Assembly (NCBI GenBank): GCA_039583695.1
Contig: JAVKSL010000040.1
Span: 1-26,483 of the forward strand
Direction: 5' to 3'
Length of the DNA: 26,483 bases
Origin: JAVKSL01 sp039583695
GTDB taxonomy: Bacteria > Actinomycetota > Acidimicrobiia > Acidimicrobiales > JAJPHD01
The notes beneath the pieces are model-generated. The model saw only the letters and a program-made list of their open reading frames with translations. It was not told the origin of the DNA and did not search any database. The position numbers and the translations under genes were made by a program. Shown here piece after piece: positions 15,004 through 23,052 of this stretch (position 1 is the first letter of the stretch; each line of letters begins with the position of its first letter).

Positions 15004-15830
15004 TCTGAGGGCTTGGTCAAGCGCAGCTCGGCGTCCCTGACCGAGCCGCCCCCGCGGGGACGACCCGACGCGGACCACTCTGTCACGATGTGGTAGCGGT
15101 CTCCCCGGATCAGGGTGTGGCGCCATTCCACCGGGCCCTGGGCGGAGTCACTCCAGCGCTCGACGGCGAAGGCCGCTTGGCCCTTGGCCAGGCCCAGAAG
15201 GCCTGCCTCGGTTGCCGTGGGAACCACAGGTGCCACCCTTTCCCTGTTGGCCACCAAGGTGATCCCGCAACGCGTCGCCATCTCGTCATAGAGGGCCGTG
15301 TGGTGGAAGTCCACCTCGAGCAGCGCTCCCGCCACGTCTGCCGGCAACCAGACCTGGTCCAGTGCCAGCGGATCGTCGCCGGCAAGGCGCAAGCGTTCCA
15401 GGTACACCAGCTCGGCATCAGGGTCACGCCCCAGGTGGCCCGCTGCCTCTGGGTTACGGCGGGTCTCCAGGGCCAGCACCTCGCTCACCTGGGTGCTCCC
15501 CGATGCCTCGATCACCCTGAACAAGCTGAGCAGGCCACCGATCTTCATCTCGAACTCAGCGGGCCTGACCCTTGTCCCCAAACCCTGACGACGATCCAGC
15601 AGGCCCTCGGAGTCCAGCCTGCGCACCGCTTCACGCACGGTGTGCCGAGAGACGCCGTACTCGCCCGTCAGCTCCATATCGGTCGGGAAGCGCTGGGTGA
15701 ACTCGCTCAGGGCCAAGCGCCGCCGCAGGTCGGCGAGTAGCTGGGCCCACAGCGGCAACGGGCTGTCACGGTCCAGCGGATAAGGACCGCCGGACCCGAT
15801 GTCACCGTCACGGCCGTTCGATTGGGTCAC
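15000..15830 (-). CDS. GntR-family transcriptional regulator, HutC/UTRA type
   Basis: Regulator of 276 residues. The N-terminal winged helix-turn-helix reads FPTDMELTGEYGVSRHTVREAVRRLDSEGLLDRRQGLGTRV (about residues 48-88 in two parts, FPTDMELTGEYGVS and RHTVREAVRRLDSEGLL being the core). The rest, about 100-265, fits a UTRA effector-binding domain (YLERLRLAGDDPLALDQVWLP, GLAKGQAAFAVERWS). Such proteins usually sense a sugar or amino-sugar derivative. GTG 15830 follows the zinc-ribbon stop by 5 bases, with the AGGAG ribosome site overlapping that stop, so the two are coupled. The nearest likely target is the divergent sugar ABC transporter. Confidence 0.88.
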   Translation of the reverse strand: MTQSNGRDGDIGSGGPYPLDRDSPLPLWAQLLADLRRRLALSEFTQRFPTDMELTGEYGVSRHTVREAVRRLDSEGLLDRRQGLGTRVRPAEFEMKIGGLLSLFRVIEASGSTQVSEVLALETRRNPEAAGHLGRDPDAELVYLERLRLAGDDPLALDQVWLPADVAGALLEVDFHHTALYDEMATRCGITLVANRERVAPVVPTATEAGLLGLAKGQAAFAVERWSDSAQGPVEWRHTLIRGDRYHIVTEWSASGRPRGGGSVRDAELRLTKPSD

Positions 15831-15835
15831 GGCTC

Positions 15836-16033
15836 CTAACCGCGGGGGTAGCTGTAGTAGAAGGTGGGTGGGGTGACGGCCACAGCCGGTGATCCGCAGT
15901 TGGGGCAGATCAACGCCTGAGCAACCAGGCCGGCCCCACAGACGGCGCAGTACTTGGCCGGGCCGCCCTGATGAGGATTGCCCTGCGGGTATGGCGGGTA
16001 TGGCGGGTATGGGTTGTGCGGGATGTCAGACAC
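15836..16033 (-). CDS. small zinc-ribbon protein with Pro/Tyr-rich N-terminus
   Basis: Protein of 65 residues. It starts with a YPPYPPYPQGNPHQ low-complexity segment, then a zinc ribbon with two CxxC knuckles (YCAVCGAG and ICPNCGSP), and ends in a Tyr-rich tail. Function not known; proteins of this type are common in actinobacteria. I chose GTG 16033 because GAGGTGA stands 8 bases upstream. The next in-frame GTG (16045) has no ribosome site. It is the first gene of a two-gene unit with the GntR regulator. Confidence 0.6.
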   Translation of the reverse strand: MSDIPHNPYPPYPPYPQGNPHQGGPAKYCAVCGAGLVAQALICPNCGSPAVAVTPPTFYYSYPRG

Positions 16034-16102
16034 CCGGGCGGTCACCTCGTGTGGCTTGGAGGCCTAGCTTAGCTCGCGTGGCGGCCCAGCTGGGAGCGAA
16101 CC

Positions 16103-16137
16103 CGATCGCGCACCGCAGGTGTGGCCGAGCGCGATCG
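16103..16137. promoter_or_regulatory. 9-bp inverted repeat in the divergent intergenic region
   Basis: CGATCGCGC (16103-16111) and GCGCGATCG (16129-16137) are perfect reverse complements separated by 17 bases. It lies between the zinc-ribbon gene (minus) and the sugar transporter (plus). The long spacing suits a protein-binding site or an RNA hairpin. There is no T run. The role is unknown. Confidence 0.4.
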
Positions 16138-16213
16138 CTCCGCCCCGCAGGCACCCGAGCCGGGCCCACCCGCCCGGACGGGCCGGCGAGCCGCTGGAGC
16201 CAGCCCCAATAGA

Positions 16214-16258
16214 TGTAAATCACATATATTGCAATTTACACAACGACGGCCTTAGGCT
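16214..16258 (+). promoter_or_regulatory. candidate promoter and operator of the sugar ABC transporter
   Basis: TTGCAA (16229-16234) and TAGGCT (16253-16258) are 18 bases apart and give a start near 16265, leaving a leader of about 44 bases. A perfect 7-bp inverted repeat, TGTAAAT (16214-16220) and ATTTACA (16234-16240), with 13 bases between, straddles the -35. It is strikingly AT-rich for this genome. It is a good candidate site for the neighbouring GntR regulator or a LacI-type repressor. Both elements are seen; their use is inferred. Confidence 0.55.
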
Positions 16259-16308
16259 TGAGCGATCTACGGACAGTTGCCCGTTGCGAACGGACAGGGG
16301 GATATCGA

Positions 16309-17841
16309 GTGGGGACAGAGCACGATATAGAGGCTTTGAGAACCGATTACTTCGACGGCAGGCTCAGCCGGCGCCAGTTCATGGTCAGGGCACTCGGGCT
16401 CGGCCTGGGCGTATCAGGTGCAGGAGCCCTGCTGGCGGCCTGCGGTTCCTCTCCAAAGACGACCACCAGCACCACCCTGGGTTCGACGGGCACCTCCTCG
16501 AGGTCGGGGCTCACTGGCACGGTTCAGATACTTGTCGGCTTCGGCACCGGGAACTCGCCCGCGCAGATCAAGGTCCAACAAGGCCTGGCCAACGCCTTCA
16601 TGCGCCAGAACCCAGGTGTCAACCTACAGTTCCTAAGGGTGCCGGGGGGATCGAGCAACGCCGGGACCAAGCTAACCACGCTCATTGCCGGCGGCTCGGC
16701 CCCGGCGATCGCCATGCCTGTGGGGGTTTACGGTATCTCGCTGTTCCTGGACCAAGGGGTCTGGCTGGACCTGGAGCCCTACTTCACACGCGACGGCCTG
16801 TCGCTCGACTCGTTCCTGCCCAGCACCTACTCGGCCGTCCAGGTTCCCAACTACTACGGGGCCAACTCCAAGGCCATCATCGGCGTCCCGATCGGGGTCA
16901 ACGATCACGCCGTGGCCTACAACGAGGCACTGTTCACCAAGGCGGGCGTCGCGCTGCCGCCGACCTCGTGGAGCGACCCCAGCTGGGCCCTCGACCCCGG
17001 GGGCGCGATGTTGGATGCTGCCCTGAGGCTGACCATCGACTCCAAGGGCCGCAATGCGAGCCAGGCTGGCTTCGACCCGGCGAGCACCGTGCAGTTCGGC
17101 CTGGCCAACTTCTTCAGCCCGGCCGTGTACTACGACTTCGGCGGCGCGCTGTACGATCCCGCGACGCGCACCGCGCAGTTCGACACCGCCGGCTCGATCG
17201 CGGGTATCTCCTTCGCTCGCGACCTTGTGCAGCGCTACCATGTCAAGCCCTCCCAGACGGAGCTGGCTGCGATAGGCGCGGGGGGCAGCGACGCGGTGGA
17301 GGTGGCATGGCGCGCCGGCAAGCTGGCGATGATCGACATGTGCACGTGCAACCTGATGACCCCTTACACCACCAGCGTCCCGTTCAAGTGGTCGTTGGGT
17401 GCGGCTCCCACCGGGCCCAAGCGCAGGTTCGTGTTCCTCAACCTCGACCTGGGCGCGATCGTCAAGCCCAGCGCCAATCACGACCTGGCCTGGGAGGTGC
17501 TCAAGTACTTCACCTTCGACCCAGCGCCCGAGCAGGCATTCGCCTACGACTCCGATGGGGCGGTTCCTCCCCTCAAGGTCAATAGCGCGACGTTCGCCCC
17601 CGACGTGCGCAAAAGCCAGCCAAACGTGGATCCCCAGGTGTGGCTGGCCGGGCTTCCCTATGCGTCGGAGGAGAACGAGAGCTGGTTCCCGGCTTTCGCG
17701 GAGCTGCAGGATCCGATCAACACCACCTTCTCCGACATCGTCTATGGCAGCACCGCGCCCGACGTCGGGATGCGCCGGCTCCAGGCAAAGGCGCAGGCGG
17801 CCATCGACTCGTGGTTCAAGACGCACACTCTCGGCGGCTGA
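16309..17841 (+). CDS. sugar ABC transporter substrate-binding lipoprotein (family 1, CUT1)
   Basis: Extracytoplasmic solute-binding protein of 510 residues. The N-terminus carries a Tat-type signal (LSRRQFMVRALGLGLGVSG) ending in the lipobox LLAAC, so it should be exported folded and anchored by a lipid. A Ser/Thr-rich linker follows. The mature part shows a bacterial SBP type 1 pattern (FMRQNPGVNLQFL, GVPIGVNDHAVAYNEALFTKAGV). GTG 16309 has AGGGGG upstream and places the twin arginines about 25 residues in. An upstream in-frame TTG at 16258 overlaps the -10 and is unlikely. It heads an operon with two permeases and an ATPase. Confidence 0.88.
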   Translation: MGTEHDIEALRTDYFDGRLSRRQFMVRALGLGLGVSGAGALLAACGSSPKTTTSTTLGSTGTSSRSGLTGTVQILVGFGTGNSPAQIKVQQGLANAFMRQNPGVNLQFLRVPGGSSNAGTKLTTLIAGGSAPAIAMPVGVYGISLFLDQGVWLDLEPYFTRDGLSLDSFLPSTYSAVQVPNYYGANSKAIIGVPIGVNDHAVAYNEALFTKAGVALPPTSWSDPSWALDPGGAMLDAALRLTIDSKGRNASQAGFDPASTVQFGLANFFSPAVYYDFGGALYDPATRTAQFDTAGSIAGISFARDLVQRYHVKPSQTELAAIGAGGSDAVEVAWRAGKLAMIDMCTCNLMTPYTTSVPFKWSLGAAPTGPKRRFVFLNLDLGAIVKPSANHDLAWEVLKYFTFDPAPEQAFAYDSDGAVPPLKVNSATFAPDVRKSQPNVDPQVWLAGLPYASEENESWFPAFAELQDPINTTFSDIVYGSTAPDVGMRRLQAKAQAAIDSWFKTHTLGG

Positions 17842-18749
17842 TCACCCGCCGGGAACGGCGGGTCGCCTACGCGTTCTTGTCTCCGTGGGCGCTCGGCTTC
17901 GTGGCCTTCACCGCGGGTCCGATGCTCGTCTCGCTCGGCGTCTCCTTCACCAACTACCCAATCCTCGACCCCTCCCGCACGCGTCTTGTGGGCCTGGCCA
18001 ACTACTCCCACGCGCTGCACGACCCGGTCCTGGCGCACTCACTGGTGGTCACATTGGCCTACGTGGCCATCGCCGTGCCCGCCGACCTGGTGATCGGCCT
18101 GGCGCTCGCCCTGCTGCTGAACGTAAGGGCGAAGGGTGTCGCCCTGTTCCGTACCGTGTTCTTCCTCCCAGTCATGCTGGCCGGAACGGGAGGAGCGTCG
18201 GTGGCCACGGCCCTGCTGTGGCTGTGGATGTTCCAACCCGGGCGCTTGGGCCTGCTCAACTGGCTGCTTTCCCTCGTGCACCTGCCGCCTCAGCTGTGGA
18301 TCTACTCCACAGCCGAGGTGGTCCCCTCGCTCGCCCTGATGAGCCTGTGGGGGGTCGGGCGCTCCATGCTCATCTACCTAGCCGGCCTGCAGGGTATGCC
18401 ACGGGAGGTGTTGTCGGCAGCGGTGCTCGACGGGGCTGGCGCGTGGAGGCGCTTCTGGCGGGTGACCCTACCGCTCATCTCGCCCACGATCCTGTTCAAC
18501 CTGATCCTGGACGTGATCGGGGGACTCCAGACCTTCACCCAGGCATTTGTGGTCACCCAGGGCGGGCCTCGCGACGCAAGCTTGTTCTACATGCTCTACT
18601 TGTATCGCAACGCCTTCACCTATTTCCGCATGGGTTACGCTTCGGCCCTGGCTTGGATCCTCTTCGCCTTCACGCTGGTGGTCACGCTGGTGATCTTCAG
18701 GAGCGCTCGCCGGTGGGTTTTCTATGAGGGCGCGGTGGCGCGTCCGTGA
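17811..18749 (+). CDS. sugar ABC transporter permease, MalF-like
   Basis: Inner-membrane permease of about 312 residues with six hydrophobic segments (AFLSPWALGFVAFTAGPMLVSLGV at the start). The EAA loop is MPREVLSAAVLDGAGAWRRFWRVTLPLI, which contacts the ATPase. The start is unclear. GTG 17811 overlaps the binding-protein gene by 31 bp and gives a basic N-terminus before the first membrane segment. A CTG at 17838 overlapping the previous stop is the other possibility. The stop overlaps the next permease start (GTGA). Confidence 0.87.
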   Translation: MVQDAHSRRLITRRERRVAYAFLSPWALGFVAFTAGPMLVSLGVSFTNYPILDPSRTRLVGLANYSHALHDPVLAHSLVVTLAYVAIAVPADLVIGLALALLLNVRAKGVALFRTVFFLPVMLAGTGGASVATALLWLWMFQPGRLGLLNWLLSLVHLPPQLWIYSTAEVVPSLALMSLWGVGRSMLIYLAGLQGMPREVLSAAVLDGAGAWRRFWRVTLPLISPTILFNLILDVIGGLQTFTQAFVVTQGGPRDASLFYMLYLYRNAFTYFRMGYASALAWILFAFTLVVTLVIFRSARRWVFYEGAVARP

Positions 18750-19693
18750 GCCTGGCCCCGCAGGCGCCGGCTCGGGGGAGGGACCTCGGGTCTGTCGCAC
18801 CAGGGCTGGGCAGGGCCGGTTGGCGCCGGGAGCCCGGCACTGCGGGTGTGCTTGGGAGGTTGAGGGCAAGGCGGCGGGCCCGGCTGGCAATGGTCTACGC
18901 CGTTAGCCTGGGCGGCGCGCTGATAGTCGCGCTCCCTGTCGTGTGGATGCTCTCGACAGCGCTCAAGGGCGCCAACGCGGTGCTCTCCGTCCCGCCGACC
19001 CTCGTGCCCTTGCATCCTCACCTGGGGAACTTTCGCACGGCCACCGACCTGATCCCGTTCTGGCGGGAGGCCGCCAACAGCGCCCTGGTTGCCGGGGTGG
19101 GGTCAGTGGGTACGGTGCTCTCCTCGGCTCTCGCCGCCTACCCCCTGGCGCGCCTGCGTGCGCGGGGGCTGGGCGCGGTGTTCGTGGTGATACTGGCGAC
19201 TCTGATGCTGCCGGGCCAGGTCCTGCTGGTCAGCCAGTTCCTCATCTTCAAGGGCCTCGGATGGTACGGCACCTACCTGCCGCTGATAGTTCCCTCCTGG
19301 CTGGGCGGGGGAGCGTTCAACATCTTCCTGCTCCGCCAGTTCTTCTTGAGCCTGCCCCGCGAGCTGGACCAGGCGGCGCTGGTGGACGGAGCCGGGTACC
19401 TGCGGATCTTCTGGCGCATCATCGTGCCCCAGGCGCTGCCAGCGCTGCTGGCGGTCGGCCTGCTCGACTTCGTCTCCAAGTGGAACGACTTCCTGGGCCC
19501 GCTCATCTACCTGAACCGCACCGCGACCTACACCCTTCCCCTGGGCCTCGCCACGTTCCAGGGCCTGTACTCCACGTCGTGGAACTACCTGATGGCCGAC
19601 ACGGCACTCGCGGTGGTTCCCTGTGTGGCCATCTTCTTCGTCGCCCAGCGCTTCGTGGTGCGGGGCCTCGTCGTGCGCGGGACAAAGGGATGA
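18746..19693 (+). CDS. sugar ABC transporter permease, MalG-like
   Basis: Second permease of the CUT1 transporter, 315 residues. About 45 Arg/Pro/Gly-rich residues precede the first membrane segment (YAVSLGGALIVALPVVWMLSTALKG). The EAA loop is LPRELDQAALVDGAGYLRIFWRIIVPQALPAL, read in two parts around GAG. SVPPTLVPLHPHLGNFRTA is typical of MalG-type permeases. GTG 18746 overlaps the previous stop. A later GTG or ATG (MVYAVSLGG at 18890) would give a protein without the unusual basic head and cannot be excluded. Confidence 0.88.
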   Translation: MSLAPQAPARGRDLGSVAPGLGRAGWRREPGTAGVLGRLRARRRARLAMVYAVSLGGALIVALPVVWMLSTALKGANAVLSVPPTLVPLHPHLGNFRTATDLIPFWREAANSALVAGVGSVGTVLSSALAAYPLARLRARGLGAVFVVILATLMLPGQVLLVSQFLIFKGLGWYGTYLPLIVPSWLGGGAFNIFLLRQFFLSLPRELDQAALVDGAGYLRIFWRIIVPQALPALLAVGLLDFVSKWNDFLGPLIYLNRTATYTLPLGLATFQGLYSTSWNYLMADTALAVVPCVAIFFVAQRFVVRGLVVRGTKG

Positions 19694-19700
19694 GCGGTCG

Positions 19701-20927
19701 ATGGCGCGGCTGAGCATCTCGCACCTGTCGAAGCGCTACGGAGCTGTGACCGCCCTCGACGACTTCTCCCTTGAGGTCGCCGAGGGCGAGCTGCTGGTGC
19801 TGCTCGGACCGTCCGGCTCCGGAAAGTCGACGGTGCTGAAGCTGATCGCAGGGATCGAGGAGGCGGACTCGGGCGAGATCTCGATCGACGGAGCGAGGGT
19901 GGACACCTTGGTGCCGCAGCGCCGCGACGTCGCGATGGTCTTCCAGTCCTACGCGCTGTACCCGCACATGTCGGTCTTCGCCAACCTGGCATTCCCCCTC
20001 CGCAGCGCCAACGTCGCCAAAGCGGAGGTCGCGGAGCGCGTGGCCGAGGTTGCCCGCCTGCTCGAGCTGGACGAGCTGCTTGCAAGGCGCCCGGGCCAGC
20101 TCTCTGGCGGCCAGCAGCAGCGGGTGGCCCTGGGGAGGGCCATCGTGCGGCGCCCGAAGGCCTTCCTCATGGACGAGCCGCTTTCCAACCTCGACGCGCA
20201 GCTTCGCGCGAGGACCCGCCTGGAGCTCTCTCGCCTGCATGACCGGCTGGGGGCTACGACGGTGTACGTGACCCATGACCAGGTGGAGGCCATGACCATG
20301 GGCCACCGAATCGCCGTGATCCACCAAGGGGTGCTGCACCAGGTCGACACGCCGGAGGTGGTCTACGAGCATCCCGCGGACCTCACGGTGGCCGACTTCG
20401 TCGGCTCGCCGCCGATGAACAGCCTCCGCCTGCGTGCGAGCGGGCAGGGCGACGCGATCTGCCTGGGCGCCGAGGGATTGCCGGCGTTCCGGGTGGAGGT
20501 GGCAGCCCTCGACCCGGGGCTTCATGCCGCGGCCCGCAACCCTCCGACCGAAGTGGTCCTGGGGTTCCGCCCCGAGCACGTGGCGTTGGGCGACCCAGGC
20601 ATCGCAGGGGGGGTGGCGATCGGGACCGCTACGGTCGAGCGGGTCGAGTCCCTCGGCAACGAGCGCATCGTCTACGCCAGGATCGGCAGCGCCCTGCTCT
20701 CGGCGCGCGCAGCCAGCGTGGCGCGCAGGCCGAGACCTGGAGCTCGCGCCGAGGTCACAGTGGCCGCGCGGGGTTTGCGGATGTTCGACGCCGCCGCCGG
20801 CACCTCGCTCGGGAAGCGGTCCTCTGCCCCCCCGATCCCCGACGAGCCGCTCGCCCTTGCCGGTGGTCCCGGGCAACTGCAAGAGCACCCCGCCAGCCCT
20901 CATCCCGCCAGAGAATCCACCACGTAG
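19701..20927 (+). CDS. sugar ABC transporter ATP-binding protein, UgpC/MsiK type
   Basis: ATPase of 408 residues energising the two permeases. Walker A is GPSGSGKST (residues 36-44), Q-loop MVFQSYALYPHMSV, signature LSGGQQQRVALGRA, Walker B AFLMDEPLSNLD and the H-loop VYVTHDQ. Residues beyond about 240 form the TOBE-type regulatory part (VVLGFRPEHVALG). ATG 19701 is 7 bases after the permease stop. The last 60 residues or so are low complexity. The stop at 20925-20927 overlaps the serC 3' end by 28 bp on the other strand. Confidence 0.92.
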   Translation: MARLSISHLSKRYGAVTALDDFSLEVAEGELLVLLGPSGSGKSTVLKLIAGIEEADSGEISIDGARVDTLVPQRRDVAMVFQSYALYPHMSVFANLAFPLRSANVAKAEVAERVAEVARLLELDELLARRPGQLSGGQQQRVALGRAIVRRPKAFLMDEPLSNLDAQLRARTRLELSRLHDRLGATTVYVTHDQVEAMTMGHRIAVIHQGVLHQVDTPEVVYEHPADLTVADFVGSPPMNSLRLRASGQGDAICLGAEGLPAFRVEVAALDPGLHAAARNPPTEVVLGFRPEHVALGDPGIAGGVAIGTATVERVESLGNERIVYARIGSALLSARAASVARRPRPGARAEVTVAARGLRMFDAAAGTSLGKRSSAPPIPDEPLALAGGPGQLQEHPASPHPARESTT

Positions 20928-22036
20928 TCGACGCAGGCCGTGAGGGCGGTTATTTCGGCGGGGTCGATCGAGGGGAACATGGCTATGCGCAGCTGGTTGC
21001 GGCCCAGCTTGCGGTACGGCTCGGTGTCCACGATGCCGTTGGCCCTCAGCACCTTGGCGACGGCGCCGGCGTCCACCGGTGCAGCGAGGTCGATGCACCC
21101 GGTGACGTGGCTGCGCTCTGCCGGCTCGGCCACGAACGGCGTGGCGAAGGCGGACTCCGAGGCCCACCCGTACAGCGCCTCGGCCGAGGCGTCGCAGCGT
21201 GAGGTGGCCCAGCCGAGGCCGCCGTTGCCCAGCATCCACTCGACCTGGTCCACCATGAGGAACAAGGTGGCCAGCGCGGGCGTGTTGTAGGTCTGGTCCT
21301 TGGCCGAGGACTCGATGGCGATGCCCAGGTCCAAGAAAGCCGGCACCCACCTGCCGGCCCCGGAGATCGAGCGCACCCGGGCGATCGCCCCCGGCGAGCA
21401 CAGCGCCACCCACAGCCCCCCGTCAGACGCGAAGCACTTCTGCGGGGCGAAGTAGTACACGTCGCACTCGGCCACGTCCACCCGCAGGCCACCTGCGCCG
21501 GATGTGGCGTCCACCGCCACGATGGCATCCCCCGAGCCAGCAGGACGGCGAACCTCCATGGACACCCCGGTGGTGGTCTCGTTGTGGGTGAGGGCGTACA
21601 GGTCGATACCGTCGTGAGCCGCCACATACGGATGGGTGCCGGGCTCCGAGCAGATCACCTCGGGCGCCTCCAGGTGAGGGCAGGCGGCCACCACCGAGGT
21701 GAACTTTCCCGAGAACTCCCCGAAGGACAGGTGCTGGCTGCGCCGTTCGATCAGACAGAAGCTGGCCATGTCCCAAAAGCAGGTCGATCCGCCGTTGCCC
21801 AGCACCACCTCGTACCCATCGGGCAGGCTGAACAGCTCACGCAGGCCGGCCCGCAGGCGCCCCACCATGGAGCACACCGGCGGTTGGCGGTGGCTGGTGC
21901 CCAGGTAGGTGGTCCCGCTGGAGGCCAGGGCCTGCACCGCCGAGGGACGAACCTTGGACGGTCCCGACCCGAAGCGCCCGTCGGAGGGCAGCAAGGAGGC
22001 GGGGATGACGATGTCGGTAAGAGAGGTTGTGCTCAC
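20900..22036 (-). CDS. serC: phosphoserine aminotransferase
   Basis: PLP enzyme of 378 residues that converts 3-phosphohydroxypyruvate and glutamate to phosphoserine in serine synthesis. It matches the actinobacterial SerC type: RFGSGPSKVRPSAVQAL, YLGTSHRQPPV, LGNGGSTCFWDMA, and the PLP lysine in YYFAPQKCFASDGGLW. The C-terminus (GRNQLRIAMFPSIDPAEI) is also typical. GTG 22036 gives the usual N-terminus VSTTSLTDIVIPASLLPSDG. An in-frame GTG at 22090 would add 18 residues that do not look homologous. Confidence 0.92.
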   Translation of the reverse strand: MSTTSLTDIVIPASLLPSDGRFGSGPSKVRPSAVQALASSGTTYLGTSHRQPPVCSMVGRLRAGLRELFSLPDGYEVVLGNGGSTCFWDMASFCLIERRSQHLSFGEFSGKFTSVVAACPHLEAPEVICSEPGTHPYVAAHDGIDLYALTHNETTTGVSMEVRRPAGSGDAIVAVDATSGAGGLRVDVAECDVYYFAPQKCFASDGGLWVALCSPGAIARVRSISGAGRWVPAFLDLGIAIESSAKDQTYNTPALATLFLMVDQVEWMLGNGGLGWATSRCDASAEALYGWASESAFATPFVAEPAERSHVTGCIDLAAPVDAGAVAKVLRANGIVDTEPYRKLGRNQLRIAMFPSIDPAEITALTACVDYVVDSLAG

Positions 22037-22155
22037 TGTTCCAGCATGGCAGGTCTGATCAGATCGCCTGCACGAGCGCCTCTGCGCCACGGCGTGTCAC
22101 GGCAACGTCGCCACCCCGTAACCTATCAGCAAACTAATCGAGATAGACCACTCCC

Positions 22156-22994
22156 ATGAAGCTCGCCACCATCCGCACAGTCATCGGGCACGCCGCGGTC
22201 CGAATCGACGAGGTCGGGGGCACCGCCAGCGAGATCGGCGTGGATGACGTGGGTGCGCTGCTGGCACGAGCCGATTGGGTCGAGCTCGCGTCGACAGCCC
22301 GAGGCAGGAGGCACGACCTCGCGGGTGTCGATTATGCCCCCGTGGTCCCGTCCCCGAGCAAGGTGATCTGTGTGGGGCTGAACTACCGTCGCCACATCAC
22401 CGAGATGGGTCTCGAGCTGCCCGAATATCCCACCCTGTTCGCCAAGTTCGCCAACTCGCTCCTCGGCGCCCACGACGATATCGTGCTGCCGGCGGTCAGC
22501 GACTCGGTGGACTGGGAAGCGGAGCTGGGCTTGGTGATCGGCTCTTCGATTCGCCGCGGCAGCGTCGGGGCGGCGGCTGCAGCGATCGCAGGCTACACGG
22601 TGGTCAACGACATCTCGATGCGCGACTGGCAGTGGCGGACACCGGAGTGGTTGCAGGGCAAGGCATTCGAGGCGAGCACGCCCGTCGGGCCATGGCTGGT
22701 CACGCCCGACGAGCTGGGAGACGGCCCCGACCTGGACCTGCGCTGCGAGGTGGACGGGCAGGTCCGTCAGAGCTTCCATACCTCGGACATGGTCTTCGGC
22801 CCGGCAGAGTTGATCGCCTACATCAGCCAGTTCACCACTCTGGTACCAGGTGACCTGATCTCCACCGGCACGCCGGGGGGGGCGTCGGCATGACCCGGGA
22901 CCCGAAGGTGTTCTTGGAGCCCGACCAGGTCCTGCGCACTGCGATCGAGGGCCTGGGCGAGTGCCGCAATCGATGCGTTGCCGAGAAGGATTGA
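22156..22994 (+). pseudogene. fumarylacetoacetate hydrolase family protein, frameshifted near the C-terminus
   Basis: The frame from ATG 22156 reads as an FAH-family hydrolase (5-oxopent-3-ene/acylpyruvase-like) with VICVGLNYRRHITEMG, DWEAELGLVIG, NDISMRDWQWRTPEWLQGKAFE and LVPGDLISTGTPGG. It then ends at 22893 after GGASA, giving 245 residues. The missing end continues in another frame: GVGMTRDPKVFLEPDQVLRT and a further 18 residues to TGA 22992-22994. The break is a run of eight G (22875-22882); six G would restore TPGGVGM. The lost segment includes core strands, so the truncated product is probably not functional. A sequencing error or slippage could also explain it. No Shine-Dalgarno is seen before ATG 22156. 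Confidence 0.8.
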
Positions 22995-23052
22995 CCTGGG
23001 GCCCACGCGATATTGCTGGGAGAAACCGTGCCCGGTGTGCCAGCATGGACCC

